Counted from the first letter of the stretch, positions 1 to 8,622 are shown. The stretch: DNA of 51,780 nt from Pseudomonas caricapapayae (GCF_001400735.1 NZ_LJPW01000158.1:1-51780); one strand, 5' to 3'. Notes: generated by a model not told the origin, from the letters alone. Numbers and translations are program-made.

Positions 1-600
1 CGAACTGCGCAAGTCCGCTTTCGATTCTGGCCGAAAGCCGTGGGAGTGGACTTATCCACGAACTGTGCAAGTCTGCTTTTGATTCTGGCCGAAAGCCGTG
101 GGAGTGGACTTATCCACGAACTGCGCAAGTCTGCTTTGGATTCTGGCCGAAAGCCGTGGGAGCGGACTTGTCCGCGAACTGCGCCAGTCCGCTTTCGATT
201 CTGGCCGAAAGCCGTGGGAGCGGACTTGTCCACGAACTGCGCAAGTCCGCTTTCGATTCTGGCCGAAGGCCGTGGGAGCAGACTTATCCACGAACTGCGC
301 CAGTCCGCTTTGGATTCTGGCCGAAAGCCGTGGGAGCGGACTTGTCCGCGAACTGAGCAAGTCCGCTTTCGATTCTGGCCAAAAGCCGTGGGAGCGGACT
401 TGTCCGCGAACTGCGCAAGTCCGCTTTCGATTCTGGCCGAAAGCCGTGGGAGCGGAATTATCCGCGAACTGCGCCAGCCCGCTTTTGATTCTGGCCGAAG
501 GCCGTGGGAGCGGACTTGTCCACGAACTGCGCAAGTCTGCTTTCGATTCTGGCCGAAGGCCGTGGGAGCGGACAAGTCCGCTCCTACAATCCCGGCAGTT
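1..600. repeat. 58-bp tandem array of REP-derived units
   Basis: The core GTGGGAG recurs at 40, 98, 156, 214, 272, 330, 388, 446, 504 and 562, exactly 58 bp apart, so about ten direct copies are visible and the array may continue past the window edge. Each unit joins a P. syringae-type REP core (GGAGCGGACTTGTCCGC) to GAACTGCGCAAGTCCGCTTT and a GGCCGAAAGCC flank. Copies differ at a few positions, for example TTGTCC versus TTATCC. The last copy closes as the palindrome GAGCGGACAAGTCCGCTC. Each unit can fold either at the REP core or as a longer hairpin pairing AGCGGACTT with AAGTCCGCT. It lies downstream of the oxidoreductase gene. Reading frames that stay open across the array are products of the repeat. 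Confidence 0.93.
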
Positions 601-626
601 CGCGGACACGCGAATGATGATGAGCG

Positions 627-2990
627 CTAACTCGCCGCCGCTATCAACCCGCGCCGTTCCAATGCCACTTGAGCCCCTTCCGGGGTCATCCGCACCAGGT
701 TCACCGGGATGGACTTGGCTGCCGGGGTGTTGCCGTGTTTATCCCGGTTGGCCAGCGGCAGCAGGCCGTTGGTTTCCGGGTAATACGCTGCGCAGCAACC
801 TTGTGGCACGTCATACGGTACGACCTTGAAACCCGCTGCACGCCGCGCCGTAGTCGGGTCGAGCGCGGTCTGAAACTCGATGTAGTCTCCGGCCTTCAGC
901 CCCAGGCGTTCGATGTCCTGCGGGTTGAGCATCACCACCATGCGGTCACCATAGATGTCTCGATAACGGTCGTCGTTGGAATACACCGTGGTGTTGAACT
1001 GGTCATGACTGCGGATCGTCATCAACTGCAGGTGTTCGGCACCCGGCGGCGTGTCGTCCTCGTCGTAGATGCCCTCAGGAAAGAGAAAGTTGGCCTTGCC
1101 GGACTCGGTATCCCATTTACGCTCGCTGGCGGCATTGGGCAGGCGGAAACCGCCCGGCTCCAGGATGCGCTGGTTGAAGTCGTAAAACTGCTCGGGCAGC
1201 ACTTCCTCGATCTTGTCGCGAATTCTGGCGTAATCGCCCACATAGCCGTCCCAGTTCACCTTGGGATTGGGCTCAAGCGTCGCTTTGGCCATACCGGCGA
1301 TGATGGCAATTTCGGAAATAAGATGATTCGACGCAGGTTCCAGCATGCCGGTCGAGCCATGCACCATCGACATCGAGTCCTCGACCGTAATGGTTTGCGC
1401 CACGCCGTTCTGCATGTCCAGTTCCGAACGCGCTACGCACGGCAGAAGAAAGGCTTTCTGCCCGTGTACGGTCGCGCTGCGGTTGAGCTTGGTATTGACC
1501 AGCACCGTCATTTTCAGACGGCTGACGGTGGGGCAAATCACATCGGTATCCGGAATGGCGCGGAAAAAATTGCCACCCATCGAAATGAGCGCTTCCACCT
1601 CGCCACGCAACAGTGCCTCACACGTCTCAGCCACGGCATGTCCTTTTTTTCTGGACGCCTCGAAGCCGAATACCTTGCTCATACTGGCGAGAAACGGTTC
1701 TCCGGCTTTTTCATAGATGCCCATCGTCCTGTCGCCCTGTACATTGGAATGCCCGCGTACCGGACAGGCCCCGGCCCCGGGCTTGCCGATGTTGCCGCGT
1801 AGCAGCAGCAGATTAATGATCTGCTGCACGGCATCGCCGCCCCGCTTGTGCTGAGTGACGCCCATGCCCCAGCAGCAGATGACTCCCTCCGAGCGCATAT
1901 AGACTGCCGCCACATCCTCGATGGCTTGGCGCGTCAGGCCCGAATGGCGTTCGATGATGTCCCAGGACAACTGTCGGCAGTAAGCAGCGTATTGCTCAAA
2001 GCCATGGGTGTGCTCGTCAATGAAGGTCACATCAAGAATGCGCGGCAGGTTTGCATGCTGGGCCACGTCATCGGCTTCGATCACTGCCTTGCAAATGCCC
2101 TGCAGAGCGATAAGGTCACCGCCGATCCGGACCTGATGGTACTGAGAACTGATCTTCACCCCATGCAGGCTGAGCATGTCACGCGGGTCTTGCGGTGCCG
2201 CAAAACGTACCAGCGCCCTTTCCCGCAACGGATTGAACGAGATGATGCTGGCACCTCGCCGTGCGGCGGCGTGCAGCTCGGACATCATGCGCGGGCTATT
2301 GCTGCCGGGGTTCTGGCCGATGATGAAAATCGCGTCGGCCTTCTCGAAATCTTCCAGCGTCGTGGTGCCCTTGCCCACCCCGATCGACTCGGGCAGCGCC
2401 ATAGTGGTGGTCTCATGGCACATGTTCGAACAATCAGGGAAATTGGTCATGCCGTACAGGCGGCCAAACAGTTGATACAGAAAGGCCGCTTCGTTCGACG
2501 TACGTCCTGACGTGTACAGCTCCAGTTTCGACGGATCGCTCAGGTGGCGCAGCTCTTCACCAATCTCGGCGAACGCCTGATCCCAGGTGACGGGCAGGTA
2601 TTTGTCACTGGCGGCGTCATAGCGCATCGGCTGAGTGATACGGCCTTGTTCTTCAAGGTCGTGATCGCTCCAGGTGGCCAGCTCGCTGACCGTATGGCGG
2701 GCGAAGAACTCAGGCGTTACGCGTTTTTTGGTCGACTCCCAAGCCAGCGCCTTGGCACCGTTCTCGCAGTATTCGAACGCGTGCGGTTTCTTCGGGTCCG
2801 GCCAGGAGCAACTGGGGCAATCAAAGCCGCCCGGTTTGTTCATGGACAGCAGTGTGCGATTGCCCTCGATCAGTACGTGCTGGCGCAACAGGTGTTTGTT
2901 GACTGCACCGAGTGCGGGCCAACCACCCGCAGGTGAGCCGTCGGTCTGTGATCCTTGCAGCGGGGCCCGGGAATTTTCCGATTCAGCCAT
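627..2990 (-). CDS. FdhF/YdeP-type molybdopterin oxidoreductase
   Basis: The 787-aa product matches the alpha subunits of the formate-dehydrogenase-like YdeP family, which bind bis-MGD and an iron-sulfur cluster. Near the N-terminus C58-x2-C61 and C75 form an FeS-type cysteine group. CHE at 191-193 sits where formate dehydrogenases carry the Mo-ligating Cys/Sec followed by His. The C-terminal third looks like a molydopterin dinucleotide-binding domain (SHDQFNTTVYSNDDRYR region). No signal peptide is visible, so it is probably cytoplasmic. E. coli YdeP is linked to acid resistance; the substrate here is unknown. GAGAGA lies upstream of the ATG. It is monocistronic, with a near-perfect palindrome 40-62 bp upstream. 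No fdhD or partner subunit is adjacent. Confidence 0.9.
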   Translation of the reverse strand: MAESENSRAPLQGSQTDGSPAGGWPALGAVNKHLLRQHVLIEGNRTLLSMNKPGGFDCPSCSWPDPKKPHAFEYCENGAKALAWESTKKRVTPEFFARHTVSELATWSDHDLEEQGRITQPMRYDAASDKYLPVTWDQAFAEIGEELRHLSDPSKLELYTSGRTSNEAAFLYQLFGRLYGMTNFPDCSNMCHETTTMALPESIGVGKGTTTLEDFEKADAIFIIGQNPGSNSPRMMSELHAAARRGASIISFNPLRERALVRFAAPQDPRDMLSLHGVKISSQYHQVRIGGDLIALQGICKAVIEADDVAQHANLPRILDVTFIDEHTHGFEQYAAYCRQLSWDIIERHSGLTRQAIEDVAAVYMRSEGVICCWGMGVTQHKRGGDAVQQIINLLLLRGNIGKPGAGACPVRGHSNVQGDRTMGIYEKAGEPFLASMSKVFGFEASRKKGHAVAETCEALLRGEVEALISMGGNFFRAIPDTDVICPTVSRLKMTVLVNTKLNRSATVHGQKAFLLPCVARSELDMQNGVAQTITVEDSMSMVHGSTGMLEPASNHLISEIAIIAGMAKATLEPNPKVNWDGYVGDYARIRDKIEEVLPEQFYDFNQRILEPGGFRLPNAASERKWDTESGKANFLFPEGIYDEDDTPPGAEHLQLMTIRSHDQFNTTVYSNDDRYRDIYGDRMVVMLNPQDIERLGLKAGDYIEFQTALDPTTARRAAGFKVVPYDVPQGCCAAYYPETNGLLPLANRDKHGNTPAAKSIPVNLVRMTPEGAQVALERRGLIAAAS

Positions 2991-3029
2991 TGGGTGCGTT
3001 CTCTCTCACAAAGCCTTGGAGGCATGATG

Positions 3030-3052
3030 CCTGTGTGTCTGAGATACACAGG
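3030..3052. promoter_or_regulatory. Candidate operator palindrome upstream of the oxidoreductase
   Basis: CCTGTGTGTCT and AGATACACAGG form an inverted repeat around a single central G, with 10 of 11 pairs matching. It lies 40-62 bp upstream of the oxidoreductase ATG, where a promoter would be expected. The one-base spacer and absence of a T-run fit an operator better than a terminator. The regulator is unknown. Confidence 0.45.
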
Positions 3053-3143
3053 CTCGGAGAGAATTCGGCCGGATCGACGAGCGTCGTCGACAAAGCGGTC
3101 CGGCAAGAGGTTCAGTCAGGGTGGTGCCTTGTTCAGGACCTGT

Positions 3144-4517
3144 TCAGAAAAAGCTCAGGCCTACCTGAAACAGTCGCTCCACGTCGCGGATGCACTTTTT
3201 ATCCGCAAGAAACATGATCACATGGTCACCGGATTCGATCACGGTGACGTCGTGGGCGATGAGCACCTGTTCGTCGCGAATGACTGCACCGATGGCCGTA
3301 CCGGTCGGCAGGTTGATGTCCCTGATGGCACGGCCGACGACTTTGCTGGATTTAGAGTCGCCGTGAGCAACGATCTCGATGGCCTCGGCTGCGCCGCGCC
3401 GTAACGAGTGCACGCTGACAATGTCGCCCCGGCGCACGTGAGCCAACAGCGTGCCGATGGTGGCCAACTGCGGGCTGACCGCAACGTCAATCTCGCCGCC
3501 TTGCACCAGATCGACGTAAGCAGGGTTATTGATGAGCGTCATCACCTTGCGTGCGCCCAGCCGTTTGGCCAGCAGCGACGACATGATGTTGGCTTCATCG
3601 TCGTTGGTCAGCGCCAGAAACAGGTCGGTGTTGCCGATGTTTTCTTCCAGCAGCAAATCGCGGTCCGATGAGCTGCCCTGAAGCACTACCGTGCTGTCCA
3701 GATGCTCGGACAGGTAGCGGCAGCGTGCGGGGCTCACTTCGATGATCTTCACCTGATAGCGGCTTTCGATGGCTTCCGCCAGACGCTCGCCGATATTGCC
3801 GCCGCCTGCAATGACAATGCGCTTGTAGTTCTCGTCCAGACGCCTCAGCTCACCCATCACGGCGCGAATATCAGCCTTGGCGGCGATGAAGAACACCTCG
3901 TCATCGGCTTCGATGACCGTATCGCCATGGGGCAGTATCGCCCGGTCACGCCGATAGATCGCTGCGATACGGGTGTCGACATTCGGCATGTGCGCTCGCA
4001 ACTGGCGCAACTGCTGGCCCACCAATGCGCCGCCGTAATAGGCTTTGACCGCCACCAGCTGCGCTTTGCCTTCAGCGAAGTCGATAACCTGCAGCGCGCC
4101 GGGGTACTCGATCAGGCGCTTGATGTAATGGGTGACCACCTGCTCCGGGCTGATCAATACGTCGACCGGGATTGCGTTTTTCTCGAACAGGCCTGCGCGC
4201 GTCAGGTACGCCGCCTCACGGATGCGCGCAATCTTGGTTGGAGTATGAAACAGCGTATGCGCTACCTGGCAGGCAATCATGTTGGCTTCGTCGCTGCTGG
4301 TCACTGCGACCAGCATGTCGGCGTCATCCGCGCCGGCCTGGCGCAGTACGGCCGGGTAGGAACCCTTGCCCTGCACGGTTCGGATGTCCAGGCGGTCGCC
4401 CAGATCGCGCAACCGGTCGCCGTCGGTGTCGACCACCGTAATGTCGTTGGCTTCGCCTGCCAGGTGCTCGGCCAGCGTCCCGCCCACCTGTCCAGCACCC
4501 AGAATGATGATTTTCAA
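3144..4517 (-). CDS. Trk system potassium uptake protein TrkA
   Basis: The 457-aa peripheral membrane protein gates Trk potassium channels in response to NAD(H). It has two tandem RCK units, each with a Rossmann fold: GAGQVG at residues 7-12 and GGGNIG at 238-243, each followed by a TrkA-C domain. Length fits the family (E. coli 458 aa). The start is TTG rather than ATG: GGGAG at the end of rsmB lies 7 nt before it, and the protein then begins MKIIILGAGQ as in homologues. It follows rsmB by 4 nt and is the last gene of fmt-rsmB-trkA, so translational coupling is likely. No Trk channel gene is in the window. Confidence 0.97.
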   Translation of the reverse strand: MKIIILGAGQVGGTLAEHLAGEANDITVVDTDGDRLRDLGDRLDIRTVQGKGSYPAVLRQAGADDADMLVAVTSSDEANMIACQVAHTLFHTPTKIARIREAAYLTRAGLFEKNAIPVDVLISPEQVVTHYIKRLIEYPGALQVIDFAEGKAQLVAVKAYYGGALVGQQLRQLRAHMPNVDTRIAAIYRRDRAILPHGDTVIEADDEVFFIAAKADIRAVMGELRRLDENYKRIVIAGGGNIGERLAEAIESRYQVKIIEVSPARCRYLSEHLDSTVVLQGSSSDRDLLLEENIGNTDLFLALTNDDEANIMSSLLAKRLGARKVMTLINNPAYVDLVQGGEIDVAVSPQLATIGTLLAHVRRGDIVSVHSLRRGAAEAIEIVAHGDSKSSKVVGRAIRDINLPTGTAIGAVIRDEQVLIAHDVTVIESGDHVIMFLADKKCIRDVERLFQVGLSFF

Positions 4518-4521
4518 CCGT

Positions 4522-5847
4522 TTACTCCCGAGCCGCCGCGATCTTGATCAGTTTGGCGTAGTAGAAACCATCGTGGCCGCCTTGCTGGGCCAGCAGCTGG
4601 CGACCGTGGGGCTGCTTGATACCCGCCGGTGATTGTCCGGCCTGCCCGGCGATATCCAGCTCTCTGGCACCCGAGGTGCGCGCCAGAAACGCCTCGATGA
4701 CCTCGGTGTTTTCAGTCGGCAGTGTCGAACAGGTCGCGTACACCAGCATGCCGCCTACCTGCAGGGTAGGCCACAATGCGTCGAGCAGTTCGCCTTGCAG
4801 GGTCGCGAGCGCGGTGATGTCGTCCGGTTGACGGGTCAGTTTGATGTCCGGGTGGCGACGGATAACGCCGGTCGCCGAGCAGGGAGCGTCGAGCAGGATG
4901 CGCTGGAACGGCTGGCCGTCCCACCACTGCGCTGTTGCGCGGGCGTCGGCAGCGATCAGCTCGGCGTCCAGCCCCAGGCGATCAAGGTTTTCGCGCACGC
5001 GCACCAGACGCTTGGCTTCCAGATCAACTGCCACCACGCCGCTCAAGTGCGGCTGTACTTCGAGCAAATGGCAGGTCTTGCCGCCTGGCGCGCAGCAGGC
5101 GTCCAGTACGCGTTGGCCGGGGGCCAGCTCCAGCAGGTCGGCGGCCAGTTGCGCGGCTTCGTCCTGCACGCTGATCCAGCCTTCGGCAAAGCCTGGCAGC
5201 GAGCGTACGTCGCAGGGCTCGGCCAGCACGATACCGTCCTGGCTGAACGTGCATGCGCTCGCTTCCAGCCCGGCAGCGTTCAGCAGCTCAAGGTATTGAT
5301 CGCGACGGTTATGGCGACGGTTGACCCGCAAAATCATCGGCGGGTGCGCGTTGTTGGCCGCGCAGATCGCTTCCCACTGCTCCGGCCATGCCGCTTTCAG
5401 GGCTTTCTGCAGCCAGCGCGGGTGGGCCGTACGTACCACCGGGTCGTGTTCCAGCTCGATCAACAGCGCCTCGCCGTCACGTTGCGCATTGCGCAGCACG
5501 GCGTTGAGCAAGCCTTTGGCCCACGGCTTTTTCAATTTGTCGGCGCAGCCCACGGTTTCGCCGATGGCCGCATGGGCCGGAATGCGGCTGTAGAACAGTT
5601 GGTAAAGGCCGACCAGCAACAAGGCTTCGACGTCGGCGTCGGCAGCCTTGAAAGGCTTTTGCAGCAGTCTGGCTGCCAGTGCCGACAGGCGTGGCTGCCA
5701 GCGCGCGGTGCCAAACGCGAGGTCCTGAGTCAAGCCGCGATCACGTACTTCGACCTTGTCCAGTTGAGTCGGCAGCGAGCTGTTCAGCGATGCTTTGCCG
5801 CTGAGCACGGCGGCCAGTGCCTTGGCGGCGGCCAGACGCGGGTTCAT
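4522..5847 (-). CDS. 16S rRNA (cytosine-967 C5)-methyltransferase RsmB
   Basis: This 441-aa protein methylates C967 of 16S rRNA with S-adenosylmethionine. The N-terminal 140 residues form the NusB-like RNA-binding domain. The Rossmann methyltransferase follows, with SAM motif DACCAPGGKT starting near 249, motif IV DAPCSATG with Cys323, and motif VI ATCSTLPTEN with catalytic Cys373. Length is typical (E. coli 429 aa). Its ATG overlaps the fmt stop by 4 nt (ATGA), showing translational coupling, and the end of rsmB carries the ribosome-binding site of trkA. Confidence 0.97.
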   Translation of the reverse strand: MNPRLAAAKALAAVLSGKASLNSSLPTQLDKVEVRDRGLTQDLAFGTARWQPRLSALAARLLQKPFKAADADVEALLLVGLYQLFYSRIPAHAAIGETVGCADKLKKPWAKGLLNAVLRNAQRDGEALLIELEHDPVVRTAHPRWLQKALKAAWPEQWEAICAANNAHPPMILRVNRRHNRRDQYLELLNAAGLEASACTFSQDGIVLAEPCDVRSLPGFAEGWISVQDEAAQLAADLLELAPGQRVLDACCAPGGKTCHLLEVQPHLSGVVAVDLEAKRLVRVRENLDRLGLDAELIAADARATAQWWDGQPFQRILLDAPCSATGVIRRHPDIKLTRQPDDITALATLQGELLDALWPTLQVGGMLVYATCSTLPTENTEVIEAFLARTSGARELDIAGQAGQSPAGIKQPHGRQLLAQQGGHDGFYYAKLIKIAAARE

Positions 5848-6788
5848 TGACCCAGCACCGTGCCGAGGGCGAATTTCTCGCGGCGGCTGTTGAACAGATC
5901 AGCAAAATTCAGCGGCTTGCCGCCCGGCAGTTGCAGTCGGGTCAGGCGCAGGGCGTTGTGGCCGCAAGCGACGATCAGGCCGTCCTTGCTGGCACCCAGG
6001 ACAGTTCCTGGCGCGCCCTGCCCCTCGGCCAGATCGGCAGCCAGCACCTTCAGGGTTTCTTCGTTCAGCGTGCTGTGGCAGATCGGCCATGGATTGAAGG
6101 CGCGGACCAGGCGTTCCAGCTCGTCGGCCGGACGTGTCCAGTCGAGACGCGCCTCATCCTTGTTCAATTTGTGAGCATAGTTGGCCAGGCTGTCGTCCTG
6201 AGCCTCGCCGACCAGCGACCCATCCGCCAGACCGGCAATGGCCTGCAATACCGCAGGCGGGCCCAGTTCGGCGAGCCGATCGTGCAGCGTGCCGCCGGTA
6301 TCCTGCGCGGTGATCGCGGTGACCGCCTTGAGCAGCATCGGCCCGGTATCCAGGCCCGCTTCCATTTGCATCACGGTCACGCCGCTTTCGGCATCGCCCG
6401 CCTGCACCGCACGCTGAATCGGTGCCGCACCGCGCCAGCGTGGCAGCAGCGAGGCATGGCTGTTGATGCAGCCCAGGCGCGGAATATCCAGCACCACCTG
6501 CGGCAGGATCAGGCCGTAGGCGACTACCACCATCAAATCCGGTTGCAGCGCTGCCAGTTCAGCCTGCGCGGCAGGGTCGCGCAGTGTGGGCGGCTGCATG
6601 ACCGGTATGTCATGTTGCAGCGCCAGTTGCTTGACCGGGCTGGGCATCAGCTTTTGTCCACGACCCGCCGGACGATCAGGCTGGGTGTACACGGCGACGA
6701 TCTGATAAGGGCTGTCGAGCAGGGCCTTGAGGTGTTCGGCGGCAAATTCCGGAGTGCCGGCGAAGACGATGCGCAGTGGCTCAGTCAT
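5844..6788 (-). CDS. Methionyl-tRNA formyltransferase
   Basis: This 314-aa enzyme transfers a formyl group from 10-formyltetrahydrofolate to initiator Met-tRNA. The N-terminal formyltransferase domain contains the catalytic triad as N109, H111 (INSHASLLPRWRG) and D147 (GLDTGPML). The tRNA-facing insertion QPDRPAGRGQKL is at 37-47. The C-terminal part is the OB-like Met-tRNA-binding domain. It precedes rsmB with a 4-nt overlap. Unlike a simple def-fmt operon, a strong intrinsic terminator lies between def and this gene, so fmt may need its own promoter or read-through. Confidence 0.97.
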   Translation of the reverse strand: MTEPLRIVFAGTPEFAAEHLKALLDSPYQIVAVYTQPDRPAGRGQKLMPSPVKQLALQHDIPVMQPPTLRDPAAQAELAALQPDLMVVVAYGLILPQVVLDIPRLGCINSHASLLPRWRGAAPIQRAVQAGDAESGVTVMQMEAGLDTGPMLLKAVTAITAQDTGGTLHDRLAELGPPAVLQAIAGLADGSLVGEAQDDSLANYAHKLNKDEARLDWTRPADELERLVRAFNPWPICHSTLNEETLKVLAADLAEGQGAPGTVLGASKDGLIVACGHNALRLTRLQLPGGKPLNFADLFNSRREKFALGTVLGQ

Positions 6789-6802
6789 GGAGTTCTCATT
6801 AT

Positions 6803-6827
6803 AAAAAAAGGCCTGTTCAGGCCTTTT
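6803..6827 (-). terminator. Intrinsic terminator after def
   Basis: On the minus strand AAAAGGCCTG and CAGGCCTTTT pair across a 2-nt loop and are followed by a run of seven Ts. This is a canonical rho-independent terminator in the 53-nt gap between def and fmt. It may attenuate transcription into fmt-rsmB-trkA. Confidence 0.85.
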
Positions 6828-6841
6828 GGGGTCACAACGGA

Positions 6842-7348
6842 TCAGGCGTTGAGCTTGTGCTGTTTTTCGAGCTTCTTCTTGATCCGGTCGCGCTTGAGGT
6901 TGGAGAGATAGTCGACGAACAGCTTACCGTTCAGGTGATCGCACTCATGCTGGATGCAAATGGCGAGCAGACCTTCGGCAACCAGCTCGTAAGGCTTGCC
7001 GTCACGGTCCAGCGCCTTGACGCGGACCTTTTGCGGGCGGTCGACGTTTTCGTAGAAACCGGGAACCGACAGGCAGCCTTCCTGATACTGATCCATTTCA
7101 TCGGTCAGTTTTTCAATCTCAGGGTTGATGAAGACCATCGGTTCGCTGCGGTCTTCGCTCAGGTCCATGACGACCACGCGCTTGTGGACGTTGACCTGAG
7201 TCGCGGCCAGCCCGATGCCTGGCGCTTCGTACATGGTTTCAAACATGTCGTCGACCAACTGGCGAATGCCTTCGTCTACTATCGCCACAGGTTTGGCGAT
7301 GGTGCGCAGGCGCGAATCGGGAAATTCGAGGATGTTTAGAATGGCCAT
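6842..7348 (-). CDS. Peptide deformylase
   Basis: This 168-aa metalloenzyme removes the formyl group from nascent proteins, complementing the downstream formyltransferase. All three motifs are present: GIGLAATQ at 44-51, EGCLSVP at 90-96 with metal-ligand Cys92, and HECDH at 134-138 with two His ligands and the catalytic Glu. The basic tail is typical of gamma-proteobacterial type I deformylases. It is transcribed away from the LysM gene and ends at a strong terminator before fmt. Confidence 0.97.
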   Translation of the reverse strand: MAILNILEFPDSRLRTIAKPVAIVDEGIRQLVDDMFETMYEAPGIGLAATQVNVHKRVVVMDLSEDRSEPMVFINPEIEKLTDEMDQYQEGCLSVPGFYENVDRPQKVRVKALDRDGKPYELVAEGLLAICIQHECDHLNGKLFVDYLSNLKRDRIKKKLEKQHKLNA

Positions 7349-7473
7349 ATACGTAAGAGCTGCACTGTTAAGGTAAAGTCAATGTCGGGTGCCAGGCTCG
7401 GGAGTTCAAGGCAGGCAGCCCAGGACAGGACTCTAGGGTTCGCGTGAGGCAACATGATAAAGGGATTCACCGC

Positions 7474-8499
7474 ATGAGGAAATCACTACTCGCCCTGCTG
7501 CTGTTGACCGCCAGCGGTCTTGCTCAGGCGCAAGTGCAACTCAGGGAAGGCTATCCGCAGAGCTACACCGTTGTCGCCGGGGACACACTCTGGGACATTT
7601 CCGGCAAGTTTTTGCGTGAACCGTGGAAATGGCGCGAGATATGGCGGGCCAATCCGCAGGTCCACGATCCCGACCTGATCTACCCCGGTGACACCCTCGC
7701 GCTGATTTGGGTCGATGGTCAACCGCGTGTGACGCTCAATCGCGGCGAGTCGCGCGGCACCATCAAATTGTCACCGCGTGTGCGCAGTACGCCGGTTGTC
7801 CAGGCCATACCGAGCATTCCGCTGGGTGCGATAAACGCATTCCTGATCAGCAATCGCATCATCGACACTGCCGAGCAGTTCGAGAAGGCACCGTATGTCG
7901 TCGCGGGCAATGCCGAGCGGGTGCTCAGCGGCAGCGGTGATCGTGTCTATGCACGGGGCGCGCTGGACCCGGCGCACACCGTCTACGGGATCTTCCGTCA
8001 GGGCAAAACCTACACCGACCCGCAGACCAAGGAAGTGCTGGGGATCAACGCTGATGATGTCGGCAGCGCCGAGGTGGTTGCCACCGAAGGTGACGTCTCG
8101 ACCATGATGCTGCAGCGCTCCACACAGGAAGTGCGTCTGGGTGATCGCCTGTTCAGCAGTGAAGAGCGAGCGATCAACTCGACGTTCCTGCCCAGCGCTC
8201 CCCAGGCTCCAATAGACGGTTTGATTCTGGATGTGCCACGCGGCGTCACCCAGGTCAGCGTGCTGGATGTAGTCACGCTCGACAAGGGCAAACGCGACGG
8301 CCTGACCGAGGGTAACGTGCTGGCGATCTACAAGACCAGCGAAACGGTGCGTGACCGAATCACTGGCGAACAGGTAAAAATCCCCGACGAACGGGCCGGC
8401 CTGCTGATGGTGTTCCGTACTTACGACAAGCTTAGTTACGCCTTGGTCCTGCAAGCCAGCCGATCTTTGTCCATCATGGACAAGGTTCGAAATCCCTGA
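7474..8499 (+). CDS. Secreted LysM-domain protein
   Basis: The product is 341 aa from the ATG at 7474, which has AGGG about 10 nt upstream. An in-frame GTG 30 nt earlier would spoil the signal peptide. MRKSLLALLLLTASGLAQAQ is a Sec signal peptide ending in an AQA cleavage site. One LysM domain follows (SYTVVAGDTLWDISGKF to YPGDTLALIW, about residues 28-77) and should bind peptidoglycan. The rest is a conserved extension with no recognised catalytic motif. It sits between def and dprA as in other pseudomonads. The role is unknown; envelope-associated binding is inferred. Confidence 0.9.
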   Translation: MRKSLLALLLLTASGLAQAQVQLREGYPQSYTVVAGDTLWDISGKFLREPWKWREIWRANPQVHDPDLIYPGDTLALIWVDGQPRVTLNRGESRGTIKLSPRVRSTPVVQAIPSIPLGAINAFLISNRIIDTAEQFEKAPYVVAGNAERVLSGSGDRVYARGALDPAHTVYGIFRQGKTYTDPQTKEVLGINADDVGSAEVVATEGDVSTMMLQRSTQEVRLGDRLFSSEERAINSTFLPSAPQAPIDGLILDVPRGVTQVSVLDVVTLDKGKRDGLTEGNVLAIYKTSETVRDRITGEQVKIPDERAGLLMVFRTYDKLSYALVLQASRSLSIMDKVRNP

Positions 8500-8568
8500 C
8501 GGCCTGTTTCGGTTCTGATACGGATTTGTGCGACGAACCAGACACTTATCAAATTGTTGTCAACAGAG

Positions 8569-8577
8569 TTATCCACA
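8569..8577 (+). promoter_or_regulatory. Perfect DnaA-box match
   Basis: TTATCCACA equals the DnaA-box consensus and lies between the LysM gene and dprA. A second exact copy is inside dprA at 9186-9194 and a third, inverted, in choX at 16091-16099. No cluster or AT-rich unwinding element is present, so this is not an origin. It may be a titration site or chance. Confidence 0.35.
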
Positions 8578-8580
8578 GGT

Positions 8581-8604
8581 TTGTGCATCGTCTGAGATGC
8601 ACAA
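8581..8604. promoter_or_regulatory. Inverted repeat before dprA
   Basis: TTGTGCATC and GATGCACAA form perfect 9-bp arms around a 6-nt loop, 18 nt upstream of the dprA start. There is no T-run, so an operator or an mRNA hairpin near the ribosome-binding site is more likely than a terminator. Confidence 0.35.
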
Positions 8605-8622
8605 TGGATCAGGGACGATCTC

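Noticed and set aside
1..600. CRISPR array
   Set aside because: The whole 58-bp unit is conserved; there are no unique spacers between short repeats and no cas genes.
40..829. Three open frames of 185-243 codons across the 58-bp array
   Set aside because: They consist of the repeat translated in shifting frames (58 bp is not a multiple of 3, so three units give a 58-residue protein repeat) on both strands, without a ribosome-binding site.
669..1802. 377-codon plus-strand frame opposite the molybdopterin oxidoreductase
   Set aside because: Shadow frame; the minus-strand product has all the cofactor-binding features.
4633..5850. 405-codon plus-strand frame opposite rsmB
   Set aside because: Shadow of a clear RsmB with all methyltransferase motifs.
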